From Phoronis australis (Eukaryota > Phoronida > Phoronidae): DNA of 64,000 bases. Under the pieces are notes generated by a model. It did not search any database. It was given only the letters and a program-made list of their open reading frames with translations, and was not told the DNA's origin. Positions within the stretch are counted from its first letter, which is position 1. Every line of letters begins with the position of its first letter. Below, piece after piece: positions 36,601-42,925 of this stretch. The DNA lies in the NCBI GenBank assembly GCA_002633005.1, contig NMRA01000060.1, positions 554,016 to 618,015 of the forward strand. Direction: 5' to 3'. Position numbers and translations under genes: made by a program.

Positions 36601-37084
36601 TGTGCTCAAACCGACTGTTTTCACGGGCTCATCCTCAAAGATTCAATGGCGTGCACCACGAAAATTTCAAATTATAGCATGGCTAATGTCTGAATGGGTG
36701 CCTTTTCAAAAATGCGTGCGCACGGTACGTCTTGCGCTGTCTTCCGGTAGTAGGAAGATTTACAATTTCTCGTACGTGACATGGTTACACTAGGATGGAT
36801 AGGATGATCCACTTCCACTCGTGATACCCACAGTCGTCAACACTTATCCAGCTTTTTTCATACTTCCAGGGGAAATACAGGAATGGAATGATCCACAAGA
36901 CATACATTCGGAAATATTAAGTGCCGTCGACCCTCTCGAAGACAAGCCGTATGGAATATTCAAACTGCAGTTGCACCATGACAATGTATCACGTGAACAG
37001 GTGGTCACAGACGAAATTCTGGGGAAGGATGGCGTCAGAGATTACCAGAGTGTCAGTAAAGGCGACACGACATCTCCTGGTTGA
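9345..37084 (+). CDS. SLC17 family transporter, VGLUT-like, 11 coding exons, complete
   Basis: Coding exons: 9345-9635, 11928-12052, 13997-14114, 19477-19564, 23498-23724, 24570-24716, 25259-25391, 31004-31114, 32621-32748, 34002-34086 and 36870-37084. They sum to 1668 bases (555 residues plus stop), with every junction in phase and GT-AG. The product is a 12-segment major-facilitator protein. Hallmarks are ITQIPGG-like VTQIPGG after segment 2, EGVVFPS in segment 4, YAGAVLG in segment 5, NHLDLAPR in segment 11 and FGSGEIQEW at the tail. R72, H112, R171, E178 and R308 match in spacing the VGLUT2 residues I recall as R88, H128, R184, E191 and R322. Sialin lacks the segment-2 His, so a vesicular glutamate-type carrier is more likely than a sialin-type one. 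An N-glycosylation site (N86) lies in the first luminal loop. The proline-rich tail of mammalian VGLUT1 is absent. Exact substrate is inference. Confidence 0.93.
10245..10395. repeat. Miniature inverted-repeat element
   Basis: The left end GAGTTCAGTAACTCTAGGACC-type sequence is mirrored at the right end by GGTCCTAGCATTTCCGAACTC. Related sequence (GCGAGGTCCTTGCGCTACTG) occurs at 54390-54590. No coding capacity. Target duplication not identified. Confidence 0.6.
10455..11675 (-). mobile_element. 5'-truncated LINE inserted antisense in SLC17 intron 1
   Basis: The insertion is flanked by a perfect 12-base target duplication TTGTTATGTGAT (10443-10454 and 11676-11687). The 3' end (low coordinates) carries an ATAAATAA-type microsatellite tail at 10455-10483, common in non-poly(A) LINEs. 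The 5' end is truncated inside the reverse transcriptase ORF. The clean duplication and nearly open frame point to a recent insertion. Confidence 0.88.
10690..11667 (-). pseudogene. LINE reverse transcriptase C-terminal part, one frameshift
   Basis: Two - strand frames (11667-11182 and 11100-10690) join into one protein of about 325 residues if a single-base frameshift near 11220 is allowed. The first part has VNFSKTDVVHF and YKYLGVTL, typical of the sequence just after the reverse transcriptase palm. The second part has a zf-RVT-type cluster (CRVCKKG, then HFIFDCEKY). It is truncated at its N-terminus by the 5' truncation of the element. The CR1/L2-type group is likely but not certain. Confidence 0.8.
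11928..12052 (+). CDS. SLC17 exon 2 (residues 98-138, split codon 139)
   Basis: The acceptor TTTTTGTTACAG precedes it and the donor AA|GTGAGT follows (phase 2). It encodes segment 2 with the VGLUT-type His (H112 in GFLHSIFY) and the family motif VTQIPGG. Confidence 0.93.
12053..13996 (+). other. SLC17 intron 2, one unidentified - strand frame
   Basis: Two overlapping - strand frames at 13389-13123 and 13142-12942 (about 150 codons in total, one frame change) read somewhat like protein (PPRPEYQVALRSRRQL) but match nothing I recognise. No inverted repeat or tail marks them as a mobile element. The rest is unremarkable. Confidence 0.4.
13997..14114 (+). CDS. SLC17 exon 3 (residues 139-178)
   Basis: The acceptor TTTGTTTCAG precedes it. 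The donor GAG|GTACTT is weaker than the others (phase 0). It encodes segments 3 and 4 and ends RFLQGISE. R171 and E178 are seven residues apart, as R184 and E191 are in VGLUT2. Confidence 0.92.
17815..19265 (+). mobile_element. Decayed relative of the 5078-6680 TTAA transposon
   Basis: This stretch matches 6112-5078 in inverted orientation over most of its length. It ends GGGTGACATTCTCCT at 19265, followed by TTAA at 19266-19269, the same terminus as its relative. Its other end is not found, so the left boundary is where similarity stops. Relative to the first copy it has about 350 extra bases (18520-18880). It contains the + strand fragment 18301-18528. Confidence 0.65.
18301..18528 (+). pseudogene. 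Transposon protein fragment with FEPEYT motif, second copy
   Basis: The frame encodes an acidic leader with DECSTDEDFTGRSLGF, then YQFEPEYTDQEMIERLLERA, and stops at 18528. It is the in-frame counterpart of the - strand fragment at 5168-5560. The downstream part of the protein is interrupted here by the 350-base extra segment. Confidence 0.5.
19477..19564 (+). CDS. SLC17 exon 4 (residues 179-207, split codon 208)
   Basis: The acceptor AATTTTGCAG precedes it and the donor ACAG|GTACGG follows (phase 1). It encodes GVVFPSFYSILSHWTTPGEI, the rest of the segment 4 signature and the cytoplasmic loop, then GRLGGLAIT. The 3' end of the exon and its donor are copied 59 bases downstream. Confidence 0.93.
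19555..19672 (+). repeat. 59-base tandem duplication including the exon 4 splice donor
   Basis: Positions 19555-19613 recur at 19614-19672 with about one mismatch. The unit starts with GCCATTACAG|GTACGG, so the last 10 bases of exon 4 and its donor are present twice. Use of the second donor (19623/19624) would add 59 in-exon bases and shift the frame. Confidence 0.9.
19896..21073. mobile_element. Inverted-repeat DNA element with many internal GGTTTAA repeats
   Basis: The left end CAGCCGATTTCATAAAGGTG is mirrored at the right end (…CACCTTTATGAAATCGGCTG). The flanks share TAT (19893-19895 and 21074-21076), compatible with a 3-base target duplication. Both sub-terminal regions (19920-20060 and 20820-21060) are packed with inverted and direct copies of AAACCTGGTTT-like motifs. 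No coding region of its own is visible. It carries a nested miniature element at 20533-20689. The superfamily is not determined. Confidence 0.75.
20533..20689. repeat. Miniature element, CAGGGGCGGATCC family, nested
   Basis: The right end reads CCTGGATCCGCCCCTG and the left end is its diverged inverse (CATAGGCGGATCCAGG). The 5-base direct repeat CTACG flanks it (20528-20532 and 20690-20694). It sits inside the larger 19896-21073 element, so it inserted later. Confidence 0.8.
22698..22853. repeat. Miniature element, CAGGGGCGGATCC family
   Basis: It starts CAGGGGCGGATCCAG and ends AAATCCACCTCTG. The 5-base direct repeat AAAAG flanks it (22693-22697 and 22854-22858). The ends are of hAT type (CAG…CTG), but the duplication is 5 and not 8 bases. 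Confidence 0.8.
23498..23724 (+). CDS. SLC17 exon 5 (codon 208 to residue 283)
   Basis: The acceptor TCTGTAG precedes it and the donor CAT|GTGAGT follows (phase 0). It encodes segments 5 and 6: VYAGAVLGYPLDGVL, WRSVYFSHGAFG, then SYEKPEVHPHISKEEL, which matches the VGLUT SYESPxxHPxIxxEE pattern. The central loop is short. Confidence 0.94.
24393..24482 (+). repeat. 45-base tandem duplication in SLC17 intron 5
   Basis: Positions 24393-24437 recur identically at 24438-24482, about 90 bases before the exon 6 acceptor. Confidence 0.9.
24570..24716 (+). CDS. SLC17 exon 6 (residues 284-332)
   Basis: The acceptor ATCATTTCAG precedes it and the donor CAG|GTAATT follows (phase 0 at both ends). It encodes VPWKRIFMSPPVWA, the usual start of the second half of SLC17 proteins, and segment 7 with R308 in HFARNCVFY, followed by NQPTYFDVFGF. 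Confidence 0.94.
25259..25391 (+). CDS. SLC17 exon 7 (residues 333-376, split codon 377)
   Basis: The acceptor AATGGTTTCAG precedes it and the donor ACTG|GTAATA follows (phase 1). It encodes segment 8 (ALSSIPHLLL), GPLADYLL, and FSVTAVRKIMNST, matching the family VRKLxN motif before segment 9. Confidence 0.94.
25440..27185 (-). mobile_element. L1-like LINE fragment, antisense, degraded
   Basis: The - strand carries the C-terminal third of an L1/Tx1-type ORF2 in several frames. Ordered matches from 5' to 3': NVDKTIAIWFGSN near 27100, LLQYLIKTLAISKLNFL-type sequence at 26868-26780, FVWQARNNKIKQTTAYLGL, then a CSFCN-like zinc remnant near 25920, and a final KWEKFIVPVKSM before a stop at 25562-25560. 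The element's 5' end is truncated near 27185 and no clear tail or target duplication was found, so boundaries are approximate. Confidence 0.8.
25560..27180 (-). pseudogene. L1-like ORF2 C-terminal region, multiple frame breaks
   Basis: At least three frames are needed to read the conserved stretches (26868-26545 and 26347-26003 are the longest). In-frame stops and frameshifts show an old insertion, in contrast with the cleaner LINE in intron 1. It contains the region after the reverse transcriptase palm only, not the endonuclease. Confidence 0.75.
27204..27522. repeat. Miniature inverted-repeat element, about 319 bases
   Basis: The left arm begins GGGCTATTTGGA and contains GTACTAGTGGTGAT. 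The right arm mirrors both (ATCACCACTAGTAC and TCCAAATAGCCC). The arms are imperfect over about 60 bases. No target duplication is clear. It abuts the truncated LINE. Confidence 0.7.
31004..31114 (+). CDS. SLC17 exon 8 (codon 377 to 414)
   Basis: The acceptor ATCCTACTAG precedes it and the donor TCAG|GTAAAT follows (phase 1 at both ends). It encodes segments 9 and 10: FGVECVCMAALGFV, then SFGAGFGGLCVSG, in line with the family GFSGFAISG pattern. Confidence 0.93.
31115..32620 (+). other. SLC17 intron 8, nothing recognised
   Basis: No gene, inverted repeat or tail identified. A tRNA-like stretch near 32190-32210 (GGTTGGAGTTCTC) is too weak to call. Confidence 0.4.
32621..32748 (+). CDS. SLC17 exon 9 (codon 414 to residue 456)
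   Basis: The acceptor TGTTTTTCAG precedes it and the donor CAG|GTAATG follows (phase 0). It encodes WQINHLDLAPRFSSILVGLT, the strongest family signature in the C-terminal half, and segment 11. Confidence 0.95.
32749..34001 (+). other. SLC17 intron 9, contains a THAP fragment
   Basis: Apart from the THAP-like piece at 33150-33290 nothing is recognised. The 151-codon frame at 33635-34090 overlaps exon 10 in a different frame and is not supported. Confidence 0.5.
33150..33334 (+). pseudogene. THAP-domain N-terminal fragment
   Basis: The frame encodes RKCDCCAVGCNNGKIKLDEL, and further on NVSFFVFPTSNKNKKMRSLF. A CCAVGC start followed about 25 residues later by an aromatic-rich FxFPT motif is the beginning of a THAP zinc finger. 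The second half of the domain (Trp, C-x2-H) is missing, so it is a relic. It belongs to a different THAP subfamily from the elements at 1-3418. No transposon ends were found around it. Confidence 0.5.
34002..34086 (+). CDS. SLC17 exon 10 (residues 457-484, split codon 485)
   Basis: The acceptor TTGTTTTCCAG precedes it and the donor TCAG|GTAAGA follows (phase 1). It encodes TIQEWNVVFLVVAG and segment 12 ending FFIFGS, as in VGLUT and sialin. Confidence 0.94.
34395..34592 (+). pseudogene. Possible retroelement ORF C-terminal fragment
   Basis: The frame contains LLDIKPHKNPSLNRHGGARL. The motif PSLNRxGG followed by a short hydrophobic end is the C-terminal signature I associate with Penelope-like or related reverse transcriptase ORFs of invertebrates. 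Only about 65 codons are open and no reverse transcriptase core is near. The assignment is from memory and tentative. Confidence 0.35.
35733..36144 (-). repeat. Copy 1 of a 400-base inverted repeat
   Basis: The reverse complement of this stretch matches 63598-64000 closely, with a 10-base deletion in the other copy. The pair is about 28 kb apart. On the - strand it holds a frame ending at 35956 (VNNTLIRKSRIFKDMREFSP, then LALLSDLYQDQRERGAG) that is partly conserved in the second copy. I do not recognise the peptide. It is likely part of a longer dispersed element. Confidence 0.85.
36870..37084 (+). CDS. SLC17 exon 11, terminal (codon 485 to residue 555)
   Basis: The acceptor TACTTCCAG precedes it and TGA is at 37082-37084. 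It encodes GEIQEWNDPQ, matching the family GSGExQxW motif after segment 12, then a hydrophilic acidic tail of about 60 residues with no proline-rich stretch. No AATAAA signal is seen in the first several hundred bases downstream. Confidence 0.92.
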
Positions 37085-40000
37085 CGTTTCCCCATTGCTT
37101 AGAAGTATATCGAGTTATATTTATCCCATATGACTATTACCTTGGGAAATCTGTTTCATACATTGTGAACGATCAAATATTTTGATTTATTTTAGTGACG
37201 GTCTCTTGAAACAAGGCAAGTTAAGACTGCTCGTTTTTTGACGAAACTGTGGTTGGATTAAGGACCACACATGTTGGGGTTACTTTTGGCAAAAACAGCC
37301 GTTTTACAACAAAGTACTAATCCCTGGTTAAATAGAACCAGAAAACATACATTATCGGTAATTAATCAAGTTCGACATACGTTTTCACAGCGCCACATGA
37401 CAAGAATCCTACATGTACGTTGACACCCAAACCGGTCGAGATTGGGCAACTCGATCGGTTTGCCTACCTCAAGAATCGCCGGTTCGGATCAAAGACCTCA
37501 TGCTGTTCTGCTTAATTAAATTGCTTGAAGCTACTGATGTTATCGTTCTTAGATAATCAGACCCACCATAAACACACTGGAGAGACCATTTTTTGAATTT
37601 TGGATTTGAAAGTTTTTAAATAGCATATTTGAATCGTTCATGGAAAGTAGACGTTGTTTGGTTTTTGAATTTTTAAATTCGGACAAGAAATGTAAATTCC
37701 AGCCTGCAAATTTTAACCGAATGTTTGTCTAGAACTCGCGCGTTGTTCTGTGCCTCATCAATTGACCTATCACAAACTCCGCGCCCTTTGCGAAAAACCA
37801 CGTGACACCCGACAAACAAACGAGATGTCAGAGGCAAATACATGTACCTTGTCGCTAAACGGCATTCCTGGAGGAATCACTGAGTGTTTTTGCACTATCC
37901 GAAAACGCTTCGACAAAGACAACAGCCGATGTTTTTCAGCACGTTCATGATGTAGGAATTTGTTAAGGTGACGATGAAAATATAAGTGTTCGAGGAAAAG
38001 TATGTATATTTCGGAGCACAGGAGGTTCACCTTCACCTAACAAATGACAAGGCCAGAGGTGCAATATGTTCATGTAAAACTGGCTATGTACCTTGAAGTC
38101 GAATTATCTGTATGATGCCATAGATTTCAGGATCATTCGAACAAAATCAGTGGAGATTATTCTGCCCTCTGCTAAATTCCGCCAAACGAAAATTATGTCA
38201 CAGCTGGTGGGACTCCCCGAGTAAAGAGGGTCGAATCGATAGCACCGTTTACTCTTTTCTGATCTTCAAACGTAATATTTTGATTAAAAAAGAAACTCAG
38301 GTACACACGCATTTTTCCCTAGGCAGGCAGTTAGCTCCGGTAGCTCTAGGGCTGTGTTCAAGTCAAATTAATGCATGGAATTTTCCGTAGTTGCACCGTT
38401 AAGACATTTAAGTTAGGACTACCTTCTGATGAACATTTTTTTTGTTTGATTGCATAAAGGTAGCTTTCAGTTAATTTTAAACGTAGCATGATCACTGAGC
38501 TGTGGTACGGTTACAAAAGATGACAACATCTGGTGTAGTGGAAAAAATGGTTATTTACAAAAATACCTCAAATTCTAATTAGAAATTCATCATGTTTTGA
38601 ACAATTTCAAAATTAGCTCTCTCTAACTTTACAGGCGAAGTGTGTACTAGAGTTCTCATAAAAGTAATTCAACTGTTTTTTTTTTCGCCACAACAGCTCG
38701 AACAAGGCTTTGAGTTCAGTAGTCCAGTGGCCCTCCCTGTACCGATCGAATCTCTCAATTTTGGAGAGAATTTCAGTTGAACGCCAGCCTACGGATGTAT
38801 GAATAACAAAAAAAGTTCCTCAACTACGAAACAAAACGATGTCCATTAGGTCGAAATAAATGAAAAATAATAAAAATGTCCTTGAAAATGATTTCCGGAG
38901 ACTACCTCTAGACTAGACTAAGTGCTGAGACCCAGCAGGTGCCAAAACACTAAAGGCGGCCAGACGAGTGAAACTCCAGCATCAAAATCAGACAGACCTA
39001 CACTATAGACACCAAAATGAAAAGCGCGCATCTCGGAACAAATATATTTGTGCAACCTTCGAGTAATCGAGCAACATTGCCAAGTTCAGCTGCTCGTGTG
39101 GTCGTTCACACAGTTTGATCCATAGTTTACTCTTTTCGACATCACTTTTCGGCATAGGAGATGCCCAAAATGGCGGGATATTCTTCTCGAGCTGCTTAAC
39201 GGCTGTCGGAATTACACACGCCATATCGACACCGTATCACCATTCTTATCGCACAAACTTTCTTGAACTACAAACAATTCTGTGGGGTGTGCAACATAAT
39301 GGGCCAATTACCAAACCAGCAGGAAGCGTTGGAAATTGAGGTAGGCCAAGTGTCATCGCAGAATTTTTGGCATACACTTTTTGTTATAGGTGGCGCTGTG
39401 TCAGATATACCATGATCACTCGTCGTAAGCGCATCTTGTTTTGAATTCACTTTTACCATAGAACTCTAGTCCTGGAATGTCAACTCTCATCTCGAATGGG
39501 AATTGTGGGTCCTGCAAAACCAAGAAACGTCCTTTCATTCTTTTCAGTAGAGCGGGAAAATATGGCTATGGGGCGTGGGAAATTACAAGATTATTATGAT
39601 ATTATGTTAGTTTGGGCGTGTGTCGAAAACCGGACCATTTAGATGGTGTGTCGGATGACGAAAAAATTAAAAAATGTGGGATAGTCCACCAAAAGCGATA
39701 CAATTGGTGAATACACTGTACGCTATCAGCAACACGAAGTACTAGATTGTCGCTAAGTTTCATTTCACGTCCATTACGTCATTAGTCATTCCTCCACGGC
39801 ATTAGCTAGTGAATTCAAATTCTTCGCCATGAAAACGCAACTCTGCTTAGTTGAAATGTTAGGTCAGTATTAGGTTTTAATTCTTTTCTACATGTATAAT
39901 TATCGATTGGATGTCTAATGTTTACCAATTGAATCTCGTTAAAATATTTACGTTAATATTTCTTTCCAAAATCTATGACAGTAACCTAGGTGAAATTTGC

Positions 40001-41360
40001 TTTCTGGCCAATTCCAAACATTCGACATGCAACTCTTCAACGTGGTGGAGCGTAAAAGCAACAATCGTTTGCAATTAGCTTTACATACAAACATATTTAT
40101 CACGTTCAGTTGGTGTCTGGCCTTTTCAAATTCTGGTGTACAACTAAGGCGGCAGTATTGACTAGGACAAAACGCAATTTCTCTCGTTCGCGAGCAATTA
40201 TTGGACATTAAAAGTATTCCAACACACAACAATGGCCGGTAAAGCAATAAATGAGACAACCAATTCCTCCAACAGGGGTCGAAACTGAGGCAGCAATATA
40301 TCCGCAGAAGGGAGAAAAATAAGGATACGATAATAAACATTGCCAATTGCCTAAAATCACAAACTAGTGTGAGAGGAATTATCACCTCAAAAACAGAACA
40401 GTCAACCATAGCGGCTGCAAAGAAAACCCCCTCTACTAGGAACTAATTGTGTACACCAACTACGCCATAATAACTAATTAACGGAAATTTGAACATAGGT
40501 TCACTTCCATAGAAGTAGGAATCCCGTGGGGGAAGCTATTGTGATCACATAACTCGTTTGTAACGCATGACGATAGCTTGCAAACTCTTGTCTGCTGCAC
40601 TTTAGAGTGAGAAGTGTACCGCCCAAAACAAAGTGGCCAACAACATTCTATTACACCTTATTGTTGACGGCGCCGACGATTACGCAAAGCAGTATGGGTA
40701 ATATGTCGGATTTTCAGGCGCCGGGTCTAAGGCTGTGAGTGTGGTGTATGTGATAGACGACCCGTTATTGAATAAGCTAAGCTTATTGGATCATGTTTCC
40801 AGGCTCAACCCATATTTCTTTGAAGTCGATGTGTACAATTTGGAACACACAAAAAAGAAAAGGATAGTTTGAGGTCGTTTCCATCGTTCGAAGGGCCGAG
40901 AGTCCAAAATAAAATTTTAATGGATCGATAGCTTGATGGATCAGTACTCCAAAGGGCCGATATTCCGACCATTTTCATTACTTCGTGACTGTTTTGATTG
41001 GCGACAGATTGAATGTCGCCATTCCGAAATTAAGTTACCGATATGTACAAAGTTGGATTCATTTTTACCATATATGGACATATTTGCGCATGCGTCTACA
41101 TTCAAAGCTTTTGTACGCCTTTTAGGAGTTAGGTGCATGCGTTTATACACTTTTTAACATTTATTACGAAAAATATAATTCACAATAATCATAGTAAAAG
41201 CCAGAAATCGCTAGAAAAAGTATTATACCTGCGATATTACGCTCACCAGTTGATCAAAGCCATGCTTAAACTTGATGCTTTTACGCACCAATTTATTATA
41301 AATTATATGCACTGCTACTTGCCTCGCAACGGAGAGAAGATTCTTGCAACTGGTTTAATA
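37085..41360. other. Downstream of SLC17, no recognised gene
   Basis: It includes the 3' UTR of the SLC17 gene, of unknown length. The - strand frames at 39003-39224 and 39948-40409 (153 codons, Leu/Cys-rich) match nothing I know. ATAGGTGGCGCTGTG at 39389 repeats the motif seen at 8438 and 8560, marking a dispersed repeat. Confidence 0.4.
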
Positions 41361-41370
41361 TGGCTAGGCA

Positions 41371-41532
41371 CAGTGCTGTAGTGGTAAAACTAGAGGTAAG
41401 TAGGCGCCCAAAGCCCACCGTATCTCATTGAGCAATGAACGTAACTCAAACTTACAGTACGTAGGCGCTACGTTCAAATACTAAAAGGTGGTTGGCTGCA
41501 CCTACGTCCGCCTACGCCACACTACAGTACTG
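41371..41532. repeat. hAT-type miniature element with perfect 8-base target duplication
   Basis: The ends are CAGTGCTGTAGTG and, inverted, CAGTACTGTAGTG. The 8-base direct repeat GCTAGGCA flanks it (41363-41370 and 41533-41540). CAG…CTG ends plus an 8-base duplication are the hAT hallmark. Length 162 bases with no coding capacity. The interior is palindromic (TACGTAGGCG against CGCCTACG). Confidence 0.88.
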
Positions 41533-41540
41533 GCTAGGCA

Positions 41541-42552
41541 TATCGTGCGTGTACTTGCACATGCTTGCACACTATTTTACATCCATATTAAGCACGTACG
41601 TTTGCTTTAAAGTTGGAAATTGCAAGATGTTTCTTCATCTATTGCATGGGCCGGATTTTAGAAAGCCTTAGTGATATTTAAGAAAAAAATCTACTCACGA
41701 CGTCAGACTTTAAAATCAAACGTGGATTTTAACCCAACAATTTAAAATTTTGACTAGTATATTTAGGTGCTCTGTTAGTTCAAAACCAGAAAATAACATT
41801 GCTGATACCTATTGCTATTTTTCGTTATGATAGAATATTATACTAATTTTTGCCAATGGCCTGCAGGTATGTCTACCACTAATTCAAAAAGTAACTCGTT
41901 TCCAAAACAACGCCCTTATTTCCATCAACGGTTTTTATAAAAACACTTGCTTGGGGCGCTCATCAGACATTTCCGCAATTAAAAAATGTTAATAAACTAA
42001 AGTACAAAAAAATCAGGTGACGTTCTTTGGAAGATGGATAATCAGATAAACTCAGAACATGGTGACATAGATTCTTCATGCTTGTCTCCTGAAGTCATGT
42101 TAAAAGTACATGCAAGCTCACTTAGAAGTACTGGGGCACAAAGTTGGACGTTTCAACCGACAACAATCGGCTTTCGTCAGTGACTGAGGCGCCCGTGGCG
42201 CTAGTTGTGTTCTGATGTAAAACGTGTAGTTGGATGTTAAGAGAGGTACATGTAAGTTGACACCTAGGTCACGGATCAATGGGGGGAGGGGGAGGGGGAG
42301 GCTGAGTACGGATTTTGATAGAGTTCCAATTAGACTACATGGAGACGGAATGACCTCTCACAAACGTGTGTTCAACGACAGCTGCAGGTTTATCGAGTTT
42401 CGTAGTGTCCACATTAAGCTTGGTGCAAAGGTTCGTGGTCACACGAGATTTTATAAATAGCACAAGACTGCTTGCCTATAGGTCTGACCAACTGATTACG
42501 TAGTGTTCACGACGGAAGTCGGCTGAAACGTTCAATCTCGTCCCTCAGTAAG
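41541..42552. other. Intergenic, contains a G-rich run
   Basis: No gene is recognised. Positions 42281-42301 form four G-runs in a row (GGGGGGAGGGGGAGGGGGAG), a potential G-quadruplex on the + strand. Confidence 0.5.
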
Positions 42553-42782
42553 CAGGGCCGTAGGAAACGAGGGTGGGGGCGGGGGGCACGGGCCCCCCAA
42601 AAAATTTGTCAGGCGTCAGGGTTAAACCGTGGCAACCGACATAGGCGTAGGGCCGGGTACAGTTGAGAAACGAAAGACTGTGAAATACGGATGAGAGAGA
42701 AAATTCAAGAGAACAATTAACAACTCTGTATCTGTGCATGGTTTACCTTTTGAGGACCCTGGCCAGGACATTGTTTTTAGGG
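42553..42782. repeat. Fragment of a CAGGGCCGTAGG miniature element
   Basis: It begins CAGGGCCGTAGGAAACGAGG and continues with the G- and C-rich tract typical of these elements. A matching inverted end (TTCCTACGGGCCTG) occurs at 46966-46979 but belongs to another insertion. The right end here is not clear. Confidence 0.45.
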
Positions 42783-42925
42783 CAGTGGCGGACTTAGAGG
42801 GGTCCAAGGGGCCATGGCCCCCCTAAAATTCTCCCAGATTCCATTGGGAAGTTCCATTGCGAATGTCTGGCTACTGTAATACTGTGCCCTGGCTCCCCTA
42901 ACTCAAAATCCTGGATCCGGCCCTG
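42783..42925. repeat. Miniature element, CAGGGGCGGATCC family
   Basis: It starts CAGTGGCGGACTTAG and ends CCTGGATCCGGCCCTG. The 5-base direct repeat TAGGG flanks it (42778-42782 and 42926-42930). Confidence 0.8.

Larger units (their letters stand above)
34087..36869 (+). other. SLC17 intron 10
   Basis: It holds a retroelement tail-like fragment (34395-34592) and one copy of a 400-base inverted repeat (35733-36144). The frame at 36381-36677 has no family match. Confidence 0.55.

Noticed and set aside
39003-39224. - strand frame with MPKSDVEKSKLWIKLCERP, reminiscent of the middle of a THAP domain
   Set aside because: The paired Cys at the start and the C-x2-H at the end are missing, so the resemblance is too weak to call.
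39948-40409. 153-codon - strand open frame with hydrophobic segments
   Set aside because: The length is within what six frames of 64 kb can give by chance, no family motif is seen, and there is no splice context.
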